Source: Myrica gale
Taxonomy: Eukaryota > Streptophyta > Magnoliopsida > Fagales > Myricaceae
DNA length: 64,000 nucleotides
Assembly: GCA_963930655.1 (NCBI GenBank)
Contig: OZ005600.1
Location: 15,716,501 to 15,780,500 of the forward strand
Reading direction: 5' to 3'
The notes under the pieces: model-generated
The model's input: only the letters and a program-made list of their open reading frames with translations
Database searches by the model: none
What the model was told of the DNA's origin: nothing
Shown: positions 47,721 through 59,914 of the stretch, piece after piece
How the letters are laid out: each line of letters starts with the position of its first letter
Position numbering within the stretch: position 1 is the stretch's first letter
Made by a program: the position numbers and the translations under genes

Positions 47721-48329
47721 ATTACCCCCAAAAATCCACTAGGAAATTTTTTTCTCTCGAGCAAAATAGTAATTTTTAAATATATATTTTATGTTTTTCG
47801 CATTTTGGCCCCCTCAAGATTTATTTACGTAACGTGTGGTTGAAGAAATGATTGATCACCTATCGCAGTTATGTGACCATAAGAATTTATTTGTTGTACT
47901 TCAAACTTTAAGGACCAATTTATTACAAGCTTAAACCGTAGGGACAATTGGTACAATTAACTCTAAATTTTTTGCTCCCATTTGGTAGAAAATTGTTTTT
48001 TTTCAATGATTTTTGTTGTACTTTCTTTCATTTTAGCCTCCAAAGTGTATTTTTATGAAATTGACCCCTACTATGTAATCCTAATTAATTTTGTCTCTCA
48101 TCTTCACAACATAATTGAAATATTGTATTCTTTCCTGCAAATATATTTTGCCACCATTAATCATACTTCAACTAATGGTAACATGAGTCATGGTGCAAAA
48201 CCTTTGTCAACACATTCATCGATCCATATGATATATACCCACATAATATATATGGCAATGATAGAGTACAACTTCTAGATAACAATCTCTGGTTGAGAAT
48301 AAGAAAAATTTGGGTGCATCGCCTTGAAG

Positions 48330-50126
48330 GGATGAGGCTCCTCTGCAATACCTAGGGTATTGCACGAGGAGCAATTCTTTTATTACCAACCATTCGTTTG
48401 AAATTGAGGGCCATAAATTTGACACATCATTTATTTGGGTGAAAATTTGAAAATCAAATGAAAAGTGCCGCTAACGGGGAACGGAGCTCAAAACGCCACT
48501 TTTAGTCTTTGTTAGCTGTACTCTCCTTCATCCCATGTCTATCCCACTTCACCTGCAACGCCGCTGCACCCCTTTTTGAAGTAGAGCCCGCTGTCGAATC
48601 CCTATTCCACATCACAATCAACCTTTCCAACGCCCCCAACCTTACCTCGTCCCACACATGTGCCAGGAATGTATCTCTTGTGCATTTGTGCTTCACTTCA
48701 AACGAAAGCTTGAGGTGAAGGCAATGCTTGTGAATTTCCATCTTGTGTTTTTTTTCTTGGCTTTTCCATCTTGTGTTTAACTGGAAACTTGATGGTCAGA
48801 TTTTTGGACACAAGACTGTGAAGGGGATGCTCGTGTCCTGAACTTGTCGAGCATCCTAAACTTGTCGCTCCAACCTTGGGAATTCTCGTTACTTGATAGC
48901 TCTAATGGCATAAGGCTGCTGGGAGGACTAAAACTACAGGCTCCAATTCCATTTCTTTCCAACTGGGATGCATATGTAGTTTGGTTAGGGTGGTGTTGCT
49001 ATTATTACAATTGGTTATATTTATCATCTATGTGTTCCAGCTGGCTTGAAAGTTGATCGACTTGCATTCTCCGGTAGTGAATCGGTATAACTTTTGCACG
49101 CCACCACAATCCATGTACCTGAAGCATCTGAGCCTGCATCCACTCTGTGGGAATGGCTAATGCACGACAATTTTTTCGTTCTTTTAATTTTATCTGTACT
49201 CTTCTACTTTCAATAATAATGACATTGTTTAACTCCTACTTTTCTATTTGTATTTCTTTTATAAGTTTTTGGTTACCATTCTGAAAAGGAACCAAACTTT
49301 TTTCATCTTGCTTTTCCTTCACATTCTTCCCTGTCAACTGATACCCAACTCTGCCGAACGGTAAAAGCCAAAACATGTATATCTTTAATGGCTATGTTCT
49401 CCCTCTTCGACCTCAACAAAACACTCACGTGATGCATCAAATTCTGCTACGGAAAAGAGGAAATACAAAAAAAAAAGGATAGATTATTCACAGTTTTACG
49501 GATTCTATATTTATTTGTGGTTTCCTGTAATGGTTTCTTCCGTTGGGATAAAATATAGCAAGAGAATGAACTGAAGCAGCGCAACAAGGGTACAACAAAA
49601 ATCAAGCCAAAATAAAATATAGATAGTAAATTTGACAAAAGGAATTAGGAGATAGGAGAGCTGGCTATCATGGGTTGATCTTGATGGTAAACGATGATGA
49701 ATGAGACGTCAAGCACTGGGTCAGGCAGAGGAGCGTTGGGAACTATTTTGGGGTTGGCCTTGGCATTCTCATTCTTCACAACATTCAACACCCTTCATCT
49801 TTCTGAGTTTCATTGACTTTTTCCGTAGGCAGAGGGACCAGGTCTAGAGCTTACACGGTTCTGGAGCCAAAGTAAGAAACCTTGACGAACAAGCCAAAGT
49901 GTGGGACCCGGAGGAACTAACAAAAAAAATAATAAAAGTTGAAAACAAAACTAAAAGTGGCGTTAGATCTCTGTTTCCCTTGTTAGCGGTACCTTTCACT
50001 TGGTTTTCAAAATTTCACCAAATAGATGACGTGTCATATTTATTACCCTCAATTTTAAACGAATGACTGGTAATGAATGAATTGCTCCTCATGCAATACC
50101 CTAGATATTGCAGAGGAGCTCGATCC
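48330..50126. mobile_element. Pack-MULE-like element
   Basis: Arms of about 180 bp at 48330..48512 and 49945..50126 are inverted copies, with CTCCTCTGCAATA at the tips, GTATTGCA, and GTGCCGCTAACGGGGAA against TTCCCTTGTTAGCGGTAC. Flanks GCCTTGAAG (48321..48329) and GCTTTGAAG (50127..50135) match at eight of nine bases, as expected for a Mutator-like insertion. The 1.4-kb interior has no MULE transposase. It is richer in GC and coding-like over 48510..48760, so it may hold captured host sequence. Confidence 0.75.
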
Positions 50127-50739
50127 GCTTTGAAGATGGAGGGAGAGAAGAAAGCAATCCATGAAAAGTGAGAGAAACATTGAATGATCTCAAGAAAAGA
50201 TAAAGGAAAGCCATGCCTTATAAATTATTTTTCTAGATTTGCTTTGTTTAAAAACTCAATGGGATTGAATTGTAAGATTATAAAATTGCAAACTTTTTAA
50301 AATTTTTGGGTGTAGGGAAAACCTAGATATATACACATGAAATAATTTTAGGAAATATTAATATTATTCAGGTAAGTGGGACTACTATTTCAACTGATTT
50401 AGCCTTAAGTCAAAATGAATTTCATGGTCCTAGTATCAAGATACACATCAACTCAAGGTGCCACCTCATATGGTCCAGTCTGCTAGAGGAGCTACCAAGG
50501 TTAGTGGAGTGTATGTTATGACAGTATTCTTGTCTAGGATAGTACATAAAACGTGGTTTTGCATTTGGATTCTTTATCATACTTTACTCTTTGTATTCCT
50601 ATATATATAGCTCCTATAGAATATTAGACATTCAATAAACATTAAAAGAGAAGAAAAGCTCTCGTCTACGTCCCTCTCTGCAACTTAGAGGGTTAATTGT
50701 AGTAGTAAGGATAATAAGTTTGATAATTAGATAGAAAAA

Positions 50740-51120
50740 AAATATATTTTCCACTTACGAATTACCATATGTTTTGCACTTCGCACCATAAACTATCACG
50801 TTGGAGATATTGTACCTACAAACTACTCACTCCTAATATATTGCACCATCCTTCGACTTTTGTTTTCTGTCAAATGAGATGGAAATTGGTTTTAAAAAAA
50901 CAAAATGACGATTATGCCCTTAAATGTAACTTGCTATTTGACTTTTTTAATTGCATAATCGACATTTCATATTAAACAAAAGTCAATTTCGTCTAATTTG
51001 ATAGAAGAAATAGACGTAGGGTGCAATGTGGTAGGGATGGATAGTTTAGGAGTGCAATCTCTCAAACGTGGTAGGTTAGGGTGCAAAATACAAAACACGT
51101 GGTTGGTGGGTGAAAAATGT
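50740..51120. mobile_element. MULE-type hairpin, family 2, copy A
   Basis: Inverted arms of about 150 bp carry GTTTTGCACTTCGCACCATA on the left and matching GGGTGCAAAATACAAAAC on the right. The loop contains TTTTCTGTCAAATGAGATGG. The same design recurs at 52163 and 55905. Target duplications were not clear here. Confidence 0.6.
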
Positions 51121-51124
51121 ATTT

Positions 51125-52160
51125 TCACCTAGTCATAGTAGAGGATTCCAGGGGTCATAACTTTATATATGATTATTTTGTGGTGGAAGGATCGATAAAT
51201 TATTAAAATAAAAAAGATTGTCAGAGGGGAAACCATAACTACAATCTTCTTGATTAAAATAAAAAGAAGTAAGACAGATTTTCATATTATGTCTCATGAA
51301 GTGTTCTTTGAAGCATGCATAGCACAAAGTGCACATGATATACTATGGTTCCGTTATATACAACCTTCTTTTACCTTCTTCATCTCTGGCTTATTCCCCC
51401 CTTCTTCTTCAATATTTCTGATGGGCTTGCAATCAAGGCCGGATCTGTGGCTTGTATTTACAAAACAAGCCGATCCAAGGGTTTGGCAGCTTCCTTATCT
51501 ATCTCATGGATGAGCTTCCTAGTTCCGGGCCCGGCGATACTTTCTTTTTGCAGTTTGATGGCCACTACTGCCTTGCTCACACTTCCTCGGCCCTCATTTG
51601 GCTGCCACTTCTTGTTTGGTTTTTAGGGTGGCTCCGACTGTTGCCCATCTGGCTTCTCTTGGGGTCGTGCCCGCGCAAACCTCGAGTACATCTCTCTCCA
51701 ACAGCACCCAGCCTTCCTGTTCTGCCCTTTATTTGTCGTTTGGGCTTTATGCTTAATGTGCCTTGTTCATTGTCTCATTCATTTTAGGACCCATGCTCCC
51801 AACAAAAAGTTGGAATAACCCGTCTAACCCTTAGAAATGCACACAAATTAAAATCTATAACTTTTCTTAGAAAAAAATTGATACATATATGCGTGATCTA
51901 TCTAGAACTCCATTCTGCAATGGCCTTGTGATCTCCTTGAAATTCCCTTGCAACATCACCCAAGCTTATAATATGGGTGGGGCGTATCCAGTACTACTGA
52001 CGTCTGTGTTAAATGCTAGGCGAACTCAGTGGATCAGTTCAGTCTTCAACGAAAGCAAAAGCACAATTTACAAAAATATTTTAGTAGAGTATTTACTCTA
52101 ATAATATTCCATCCATTGGCAATTCTGCGAGGAACAAAATTTGTGCAAACAGAAAAAATA
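51125..52160. other. Intergenic, no gene supported
   Basis: Overlapping open frames at 51250..51790 in different phases show no recognisable domain and no consistent frame. The 51420..51780 part is richer in GC and may be old coding or captured sequence. I make no gene call. Confidence 0.35.
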
Positions 52161-52162
52161 AA

Positions 52163-52559
52163 GGAGAAAATACATTTTTTACCTACAAACTACTATAGGT
52201 TTTGCACTTTGCACCATATATTACCAATTTTGATACATTACACCCTCTAACTACCAATTTTTGATACTTTGCACCATTTTTCAAATTTTGAGACTAAAAT
52301 GACATAAATGTCTTTGACTCATTTTGTATATAGTAAAGATATTGTTATTAATTTGTTAATTTCTCAAGGGTATTATTGTCAAATGGAGGGTGCAAAGTGT
52401 TTAATATCAGTAGTTAGAGGGTGTAATGTGTCAAAATTGGTAGTTTAGGGTGTAAAGTGTCTAACATTGGTAGTTTAAGAGTGCAATGTTTTAAAGATGA
52501 TAGTTTGTGATGCAATGTATCACTACCCATAGTTTGTGGGTGAAAAATGTATTTTTTCC
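52163..52559. mobile_element. MULE-type hairpin, family 2, copy B
   Basis: A 397-bp element starts GGAGAAAATACATTTTTTAC and ends GAAAAATGTATTTTTTCC, with long arms made of repeated GTAATGTGTCAAAATTGGTA-like phrases. A perfect 9-bp flank AAAAATAAA occurs on both sides (52154..52162 and 52560..52568). It lies about 110 bp beyond the stop codon of the E6-like gene. Confidence 0.78.
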
Positions 52560-52672
52560 AAAAATAAAACTAGAAGATGACATAACTGTTTTTCCTCCTT
52601 AAATAGATAAACAGTTCCCCCTCGCTCTCTCTTTCTTTCTCAAACAAACAATGGTGCTTATGGACCAATACT

Positions 52673-53485
52673 TTATGGCACAAACTGATCCTCTTGGCTC
52701 TCCTCCTGCTTCTCATACTCTTCCATGGAGTTGAACTCGTTGGCATAAAGGTTATTTCCGTAGTAACCTTCGTTGTTACTGGTCCCCCTCCCTGACTCAT
52801 ACCCATTAAGATTGTTGTTTTCATTTTTAACATCAACATAATATCTGCCGTTCTCCAAGAACCTCGTGTCGCTCATTCCTTGCTTATTAAGATTATGGTT
52901 CTCATTTTTAGCATCAACATAATACCTGCCGTTCTCCAAGAACCTCGTGTCGCTCATCCCTTGCCTCTCACTCTGGTATCCGTTGCTGTTGTAAGTGTTG
53001 GAGTAGCCATTGCCATTAACGTAGTTGTTGGAATAGCCATTGCCATCGTAGTTGTTGACATAGCCATCGCTGTTGTAATTGCTTGCGTAGCCTTTGCTAT
53101 TGTACTTGGTTGTGTAGCCATTATAGTTATTTTTGCAGCTGCTGCTATAGCCATTAGTGTTGGTGTTGCCCGTCTCAAAGGTTTCACCCTTGAGTTCTCC
53201 GGTCAGAATTTCATCTTCAAACTTGGTGGCGGTGTTTTGTGTCTCTTCTGTGGGAGAGAATTGACCAGAGCCATGACCATAAAGACCATATCCATTTTCA
53301 CTCGCAGAGTGAGTTGGTGCTGGAGTCGGCGCGACTACTGGTGTTGGTGCTTCAGCTGCTTCAGGTGCTGGTGCGGGTGTGGGAGCTTCACTATGGGGGA
53401 TTTTGGGCTCTGTGACAATATTGTTGTTGGTACTTTGACGGGCGACCTTGCTGAAGAACCTTCCCTCCCTGGCTTGGGATTCTAA
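52673..53485 (-). CDS. E6-like protein, N-terminus missing
   Basis: The E6 family (named from a cotton fibre protein) comprises secreted, Asn/Tyr/Gly-rich plant proteins of unknown biochemical role. This 270-codon frame reads ESQAREGRFFSKVARQST, a Pro/Ala-rich stretch, ENGYGLYGHGSGQFSPTEET, repeated NGYxxNYN units, MSDTRFLENGRYYVD (twice), GYYGNN, and ends SQEDQFVP, all typical of E6. What is missing is the signal peptide that normally precedes QARE. An in-frame TAG lies directly before the first codon (53485), preceded by AG, so an upstream exon is possible. I found no signal-peptide exon up to about 54000. Confidence 0.75.
   Translation of the reverse strand, partial: LESQAREGRFFSKVARQSTNNNIVTEPKIPHSEAPTPAPAPEAAEAPTPVVAPTPAPTHSASENGYGLYGHGSGQFSPTEETQNTATKFEDEILTGELKGETFETGNTNTNGYSSSCKNNYNGYTTKYNSKGYASNYNSDGYVNNYDGNGYSNNYVNGNGYSNTYNSNGYQSERQGMSDTRFLENGRYYVDAKNENHNLNKQGMSDTRFLENGRYYVDVKNENNNLNGYESGRGTSNNEGYYGNNLYANEFNSMEEYEKQEESQEDQFVP
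52796..52957 (-). repeat. 81-bp tandem duplication inside the E6-like frame
   Basis: Two adjacent 27-codon units (52877..52957 and 52796..52876) each begin MSDTRFLENGRYYVD and differ at only a few residues (AKNENHNLNKQG against VKNENNNLNGYE). E6 proteins usually carry one MSDTRF motif, so this looks like a recent in-frame duplication. Confidence 0.85.
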
Positions 53486-53489
53486 CTAT

Positions 53490-55170
53490 ATGCACAAAAC
53501 TACCACCGAATATATTCAAAATTTAAACACAAACATCAATACATTTTACACAATTTCTAACAATTTTTTAATTAACATAAATTTTCTCTCTCTATATTTT
53601 TCAAATAACTACAATATTTTTTTATTAAATAATTACATCAAATCATTTCTCTTTCCACTTTACACAAACACCGATAAAACACTATTCAACATAAATATTC
53701 ACAACTTCTCTAAAATCCTACATTTTTACTCAAAACCACGATAACCCCGACACAAATCGCAGTGTCTCTCGAAGTCACAGTCAGAAGGTTGGCATTGTCT
53801 TTTCTAGATAGTAAAACAGACACCTGTTTTGCTGTCTGAAATTAAGGCAGAGAGGACCGACCCTACCCTCCTTCCTTAGCTGTTGAGTCAGTTAGGAATC
53901 CACCGGAAGGTTAAAAGGGAAAGCAGTCGAGAAAAGAAAGAAAAGACCGAGAACCGAAAAAGCAAAAGAAGAAGATCAAGTAAATTATGAAAGCTAACAA
54001 AGTCCTTGCAATATTCCAAATGTTTCTTTGCGTTACAAGTAATTGCTAGCAGCTGTGGAGCACGGCTTCGACAGAATACGTCGCGACACACGACTCGAGG
54101 GGCTCCCTAGAAGATTGTTTCAGCCTAGTTTCTCAATCTTGCGGGGCTCGAAATCTCAGCTTTTACTGAGACAAGTTTTCTGCTGGCTTCTGCTTGGACA
54201 GCAGCCTACGTACACATTAGTTTGATGTTATATTTAAGGCTCTTTGATGCTGAAGAACCACATCTGTAGGCTTGTAGCTGTATTTTGTCAGCACGCAGGG
54301 ATTAGGGAAAACAAAAGATATAAATTACCAGCTTCAAGGCGGTAACAAGAGGATCCTGTAGCTCGAGTAGAATACAGAAAAAATTCTAAAGTATGACTTT
54401 GAGGTGTGATTTAGAAGGTTTTGGTTACTTTCTAACGTATTCTTGAAGGAATTCTTTTTGGGCAGCGTAATCACGGGAAGAATGGTTGAAAAAGAACAGA
54501 GATTGTAAACACCAGAGAATTATTTGGTGGTTTGATTTGAGTAGGTGAACATTTTGACTTTAGATTGGTATTCTGCTCCTGAAAAAGAGGGAGGGAAGTT
54601 AAGAGTAAAGTGGGGACTATGATGTGTTCAGTCGGCTGCCTGGGCAACACTCACAAGCGTCGGATGGTCATCTGAGACATGGGGTTCACCTCATCATGTG
54701 CATGTGGGGATGGATGGCGTTGGTGAAACTTTTAACATGGAACCTAAGATATATGATCCAATGCTTCCATTACTTTTTTATTTTCTTCTTTTTCCTGAAT
54801 GAATGCTTCCGTTGCTTGATTCAAGTAGCGTCATGGATTGTTTAGTGCGCGAGATTGTTCGTTAGGCCGCCTTCTCGCTTTACGAGGGTAGTGTTTCTCA
54901 TTCTCTTGAACCGTTTGATAACTACTTTCGGGTGTATATGGGTGTGCTGACCCCCTCGACTCTTTGTTATTCCTTTGATAGTTTATGAGGAATGCGTAAT
55001 AGTTTACACCAAAAAAAAAATGTAGAATCATGGATACGCCGACGGTAGGCCAATCATTTGACCAGGAATAGGTTTACTTAAAAAAATTTGACCTATTATT
55101 TATACTTTAAACTATTAAATTTGACCTATTGAAGCTCAAACTACGAATAGGTTTACTTAAAAAAAAACTG
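53490..55170. other. Upstream region of the E6-like gene, no gene seen
   Basis: 53490..53750 is a very AT-rich stretch resembling the reverse strand of 4100..4460 and could be an insertion separating the E6 body from its first exon. 53750..54300 is of normal composition without a recognisable product. The remainder, to 55170, is non-coding as far as I can see. Confidence 0.4.
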
Positions 55171-55340
55171 CCACAATTCAATTGGGCTTTTTCTTTTGTC
55201 GTTGATAGAGCAGGAAGCTCTGCCTAAATTCAATAATTCAATTGGGCTTTTTCTTTTGTCGTTGATAAAGATCAAGAAGCTCTGCCTAAATTCAATAATT
55301 CAATTGGCCCTTTTCTTTTGTCGTTGATAGAGATCGGGCC
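55171..55340 (+). repeat. Short tandem repeat, 60-62 bp unit
   Basis: Nearly three copies of a unit containing AATTCAATTGGGCTTTTTC, TTTTGTCGTTGATA, and AAGCTCTGCCTAAATTCAAT. The second unit starts 60 bp and the third 122 bp after the first. The last copy is incomplete. Confidence 0.8.
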
Positions 55341-55904
55341 TTCCCTGGAACTTTGATTCGGACTTCTACAAGGGTACCCAATAGACAAAACAATTGAAAC
55401 TAGACCCAATTTTTGTTTTATTAGGACAAAGTGTAGCCCACGTAAATCTAGGTATCATTGATTGGACCCATTTTGGACAACTGATGTTTTGAGCAATATC
55501 TCAAAAAAGGGAAAAAGAACATAATATTGTCCAAATCACATATACGAGACGCATTGCATAGTACGGTAGGGATAGGCGTATGTTTTATTGGATTTCGGGT
55601 TGTCAGTATAAAAAGTACTAAAATTTGTGTGGAGAAAAACATGAGAAAATAGGAAAATATATAAACATTTGGGACTTAAAAGAATCTATTTTTTCTTTGG
55701 CCGTATTCTGGGAAAGTGGCTTGTTTTCCCCCAAAGCTATTGACAACTAAAACTGAATCAAGTGTTTTGAATACACATCCAGGCTAATTTGGTCATCCTC
55801 TCCATCAATTAAATAACAAAATACATCATCGATCCTCAATTCCTCATATACTCATATTACTATTATAAAAGAAAGTGACTAAAAAAATCTCATACTTATA
55901 ATGG

Positions 55905-56303
55905 ATCCATATTTTCTTAGTTCAACTTATATATTGAGCACTATGATCCTCGATTACCACATTTGATACATTGGACTCACAAACTAGTTACTCTAACACA
56001 TTACACTATCTGTCTATTTTTTCTGTCAAATTGAATGTAATTTTTTTTAAAAAAATAAGAAAAAATGACGATTATGTCTTTAAATTTAACTTGCTATTCA
56101 CACGAATTTTTTAAGGGCATAATTTTCATTAATTTATTTTTAAAATATAAAATTTCTATTCAATTTGACGAAAAAAATAGACGAAATGTACAATGTGTTA
56201 GGAATGAGTAGTTTGTAGGTACACAATCCCAAACGTGGTATTTTAGGATATAAAGTGCAAAATACGTGATAATTTTTGAGTAAAAATTGTATTTTTCCCT
56301 AAA
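55905..56303. mobile_element. MULE-type hairpin, family 2, copy C
   Basis: Inverted arms carry AACACATTACACTATCTGTC on the left and complementary GTACAATGTGTTAGG on the right, with the loop phrase TTTTTCTGTCAAATTGAATG shared with the copy at 50740. It is diverged, with unclear ends. Confidence 0.5.
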
Positions 56304-56423
56304 TATAAATATTTTCTAGTAAAACATGGAAGTTGAAAGATTGTTAATTTCAACAAGTCCATTGATAATTGCAATATAATATATTGATATTGACATACAA
56401 GTGCTATATTGTTAGCCCAATGT

Positions 56424-57628
56424 TGTTTAATTTTGCAAATAATCCATAATTGATTTTGATGATAACAAAAATTCTAAGTATTTTAAAGACTTTTTTGTTT
56501 TACCTTGTCAATCCACTACTTCTAAATATGTATTTCAAAAGATCGAGATTTTGTATTCTAAATTATTTTCAAGTGGACTTGAACATCATTACACAAGTTG
56601 ATGGACAAATTTTTTCATATTGTATGTGTTTAAAGAAATGTAAAAATGGAATGGACACTTTCAAGATGCTTATTTTTCTCTCTAGCACTTATATAGTGTA
56701 GATACATTGAAGACTAGTGTCGACACATTGCACTGACACCCGAGACAATATTTTCAAATCAAGTTTCACGGTATCGACACATTACACTGTCTCCCGAGAG
56801 CATAGTTCCAGACCAATTTTTGAAGTATCAACACATACTGATCATGTGTAGACACATGCTGTGATTTTACATAAAAACTAGAACGACGCCAAATCATTTA
56901 AAATTCTCCAAAAAGACATGGGTGCCCTTCCAACGGTACTTTTGAGGGTTTTGAAGACCGTTGAAGACAAAGAGGGTACAAATAGAAGAAGATAGAGAGA
57001 TAAAGATAGCACAATTGCAATTATTTTATGCCTTAACATCTAGAGAGAGAAAGTGCTTTGAAAAAGAGGAAAGACCGCACCTATCAAGAAAGTTTGTGAT
57101 TCCACCTGCCAAACTTTAGTTTTTTTTCAAGAATCTTGTCTTCTTGCACACTATTAAGCTGTTCACTTGCTGATTCAGCTTACAAAACCATTCTTTATTA
57201 TTCATTTGTACCCCTCGTTTGTAAATCACTTGAGTGTTGGGTAAACATTTTGTCCTACTTGTGAGAGTAGAAGAAATCCCTTGGGTTTTAAAATTTGTGA
57301 AGAGAGTTGAAGCGTGAGCTCGAAAAATTATTTGTAAAGGTTCCTTAGCACCCCATAAGGTGTATTTGATATTTGAAGAATAGTGAAGGAAGCCCAATGA
57401 AATCAATAGCCTTGGGGTTGGATGTAGACAAATGTTGGCCGAACCACCTAAAATTGCGGTATTGTCTCTCTAACTCTATCTCTCTCATTATTCGTTCAAT
57501 ATTCATTTGTGGTGTTTTATGCTTTGTTGTTCTATTGCTTATATTATCTTGGAAAAAGTTTTAATTTTTATTAAAACTCAATTCACCCACCTCTTGGGTT
57601 GTTATTTAGACTCACATAACCTTAACAA
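56424..57628 (+). mobile_element. copia LTR-like segment
   Basis: Begins TGTTGTTTAATTTTGCAAAT, soon followed by GATTTTGATGATAACAAAA. Near its end it has CAATTCACCCACCTCTTGGG, the usual 3' signature of a class of plant copia LTRs. Two GACACATTGCACTG-like repeats lie near 56725..56795. No gag-pol or second LTR is adjacent, and flanking duplications were not found, so this is a solo or truncated LTR at most. Confidence 0.5.
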
Positions 57629-57649
57629 TTTTGATGTTCTATGCCAAAT

Positions 57650-58025
57650 CACTACAAAAAACTGGTATTTAGCGGCGGTCGCTAAAAACGCTACTAAAGG
57701 TTGTCTGTAGCGGCGTTTCAAACCATCTATAGCGGCGGTCACTGACCACCCGCTAAAGACCCCCTTTAGCAGCATCTTTTGTAAAATGCTTTTAAAAATT
57801 AGGTCTTTAGCGGCAGTCGCTGCTACAAACCCCTTTAGTAGCGTTTTTGACAAAACGCCGCTACAAATAAGTCTTTAGCGGCGTTTGTAAAAATACGCCG
57901 CTAAAAGTTTACCTATAACTAAAAGTCTAATTTTTAGCATCGTTTCTAAAAGGCGGTTGTCACAGTGACAACCGCTAAAGATTACACCTTTAGCAGCATT
58001 TGTTTACACAAACGCTGCTATATGT
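57650..58025 (+). mobile_element. CACTA-type left end
   Basis: Starts CACTACAAAAAACTGG, the canonical CACTA terminus, followed by about ten direct and inverted copies of a TTTAGCGGCGGT-like subterminal motif. The matching right end (TAGTG) was not found downstream, so the element is truncated or rearranged. Confidence 0.7.
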
Positions 58026-58029
58026 ATAA

Positions 58030-59687
58030 GTGCAACTAAAATTTTATTTATTGATTATAAGTTATGTAATGTTAATAAATATTTTATATACTATTTTATT
58101 CCTTTTAATATATAATTTTATTGTGTCATGTATTTGAAAATTTTTATTTTAAAGGACCTACTTAATAAAATATGAAATTAGAGGGAATGTTGTGAAAATT
58201 GATATTGTTATATGATATATTTTTAAATTATACATATGGTTGTTATGAAAATTGCATATTGATTGACTAAATCTAAGTAGTTTAGAAAACATCTATTATC
58301 ATACTTATAATGAGTATTTTACTTACCTCTTTCTTGCGAGAAAATGATCCCACAAACAAAGGAATTATACAGTACAAAATAACATAAAAAAATATTTATA
58401 TATTTTGACTAATTAGTAATATAATACTATTTAACTAGGACATACTATTTAATTTCAAACAAAAATATATTGTGAGATTAACTTATGCAATTGAAGTACA
58501 TAACTTAATATATGGTATTAAAGGCTATGATATAGTCATTAGGTAGATACATACATATAAAGTCCTTAGGTTAATTAGCACATATAATTTATGATAAACA
58601 CATATAACAAATCATGTAATGTTATATAGAAGACATTATACTTTTAAATTATAAGGATTATATATTATTAGTACCAACCTATTTTAATTAAGATTTTTAT
58701 ACTAGTTATAAAATATAGTGTAAAATAATATGCTATGTGGCTATACAATTTTACTTCACCAAAATAAATGAACATTATATAAATCAAAATAAAAAATATA
58801 ACACATTAGAATATATAGATGTATTTCTCGTTATGTATGTATTAAAATGTATTTAATTAACAGGTATATGGTACTCTACCCTATTTAAGTATTTAATTAA
58901 CGAGTATATGTATTTAATTAGTTGAGCATACGGTAGACTAGAAAAAAAACTGAGTATATGGTGCTCTGCCCTATTAGAATTATTAAGACATAGTATAATA
59001 TCACTTTATGATATATAATGTGTGTACCTTTGCATTATATGTTAAAATATATGTTATGCTTATGAAATAAATAAATAAATCAAATATAGGTTCCCGGTCG
59101 AACAACGTATATATTAAATACAAGTTGAAGAATAGAGATTTCTTTTAGACATTTTTTAAATCTCATCAAACAATAGAAAACAATATTTAGAGCTAGTATT
59201 GAAATGATTAGACAGTTTTATTCTAATAAATATTTAAGGATTAAAATATAGAAATTTAAGAATCTCGAAAAGAATATATTTTAAAGAGAATCACACAACT
59301 AAATATTCCGAGAATCATCCATTAAGAATAAATCAAATATCTAGCGAAATTTATGGTTTCCCTATGTTTTTTTCGTTTCCGCGTGTTCTCTCTTGTTTCT
59401 TTGTTTTCTTTATAAATTATTCTTGTTATTTTTCAAAAAGTTTGATCTTCTCTAGGGTTCATCTATTTTTTACTCCATCACCCTCCGCCCCCTTCCTGGC
59501 GTCGTCAACCTCTCATCCATGGCAGCAAAAATCTTACAGATTCCGAGTCCCTTGTGTGTATCTTATTCAAAATCTACAAACCGATTTTGGCTTTTGGACG
59601 AAACTATCTCACACCCAATGCCCTAAGACTGCGTGAAGTTCGAGAGTCATGTTCATCGCGTCAACTTGAAAAGAAAGATTGGAATCA
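58030..59687. other. AT-rich DNA, no gene seen
   Basis: Very AT-rich, possibly interior of the CACTA-type element. A 90-codon open frame at 59364..59636 precedes the eL6-like exon but has no recognisable domain. It may be the former 5' leader of that gene copy. Confidence 0.35.
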
Positions 59688-59914
59688 ATGGCACGGAAGG
59701 TGAGTAGGACTAGGAACCCTGATTTGATTATGCGGATCGAGAAGTACTCTAGGTCAAAGATGTACCACAAGAGGGGCCTCTAGGCCATCAAGTCAAAAAA
59801 CGGCAGAGCTTTCCCTAGCCACGAAGCCAAGCCCAAGACTCCCACGCCGGCCGAGAAGCCCCCCAAATACTACCCTTCCGAAGATATAAATAAGCCTCAA
59901 CCAAAAAAACTCAG
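59688..59914 (+). pseudogene. Ribosomal protein eL6 (RPL6) exon 1 pseudogene
   Basis: The reading frame matches the N-terminus of plant large-subunit protein eL6: RNPDLIMRIEKYSRSKMYHK, then RGL, a TAG stop (59781..59783) where the family has Trp, AIKSKNGRAFPSHEAKPKTP, and AEKPPKYYPSED. The frame stays open on both sides of the stop and ends at a plausible splice donor (AG|GTATAT). Later exons, with the ITPGTVLI core, are not found downstream. A single-base change of TGG to TAG plus loss of the rest makes it dead. Confidence 0.82.

Noticed and set aside
51250..51790. Three overlapping plus-strand frames of 87 to 111 codons
   Set aside because: They are in different phases, have no recognisable domain, and no splice structure joins them.
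52880..53485. A 201-codon plus-strand frame rich in Val, Ile and Ala resembling membrane helices
   Set aside because: It is the antisense of the E6-like coding repeats. The minus reading has clear family matches, and the hydrophobicity comes from complementing Asn/Tyr/Gly codons.
59364..59636. A 90-codon frame as a small gene
   Set aside because: No homology recognised. It is more likely leader or flanking sequence of the dead eL6 copy.
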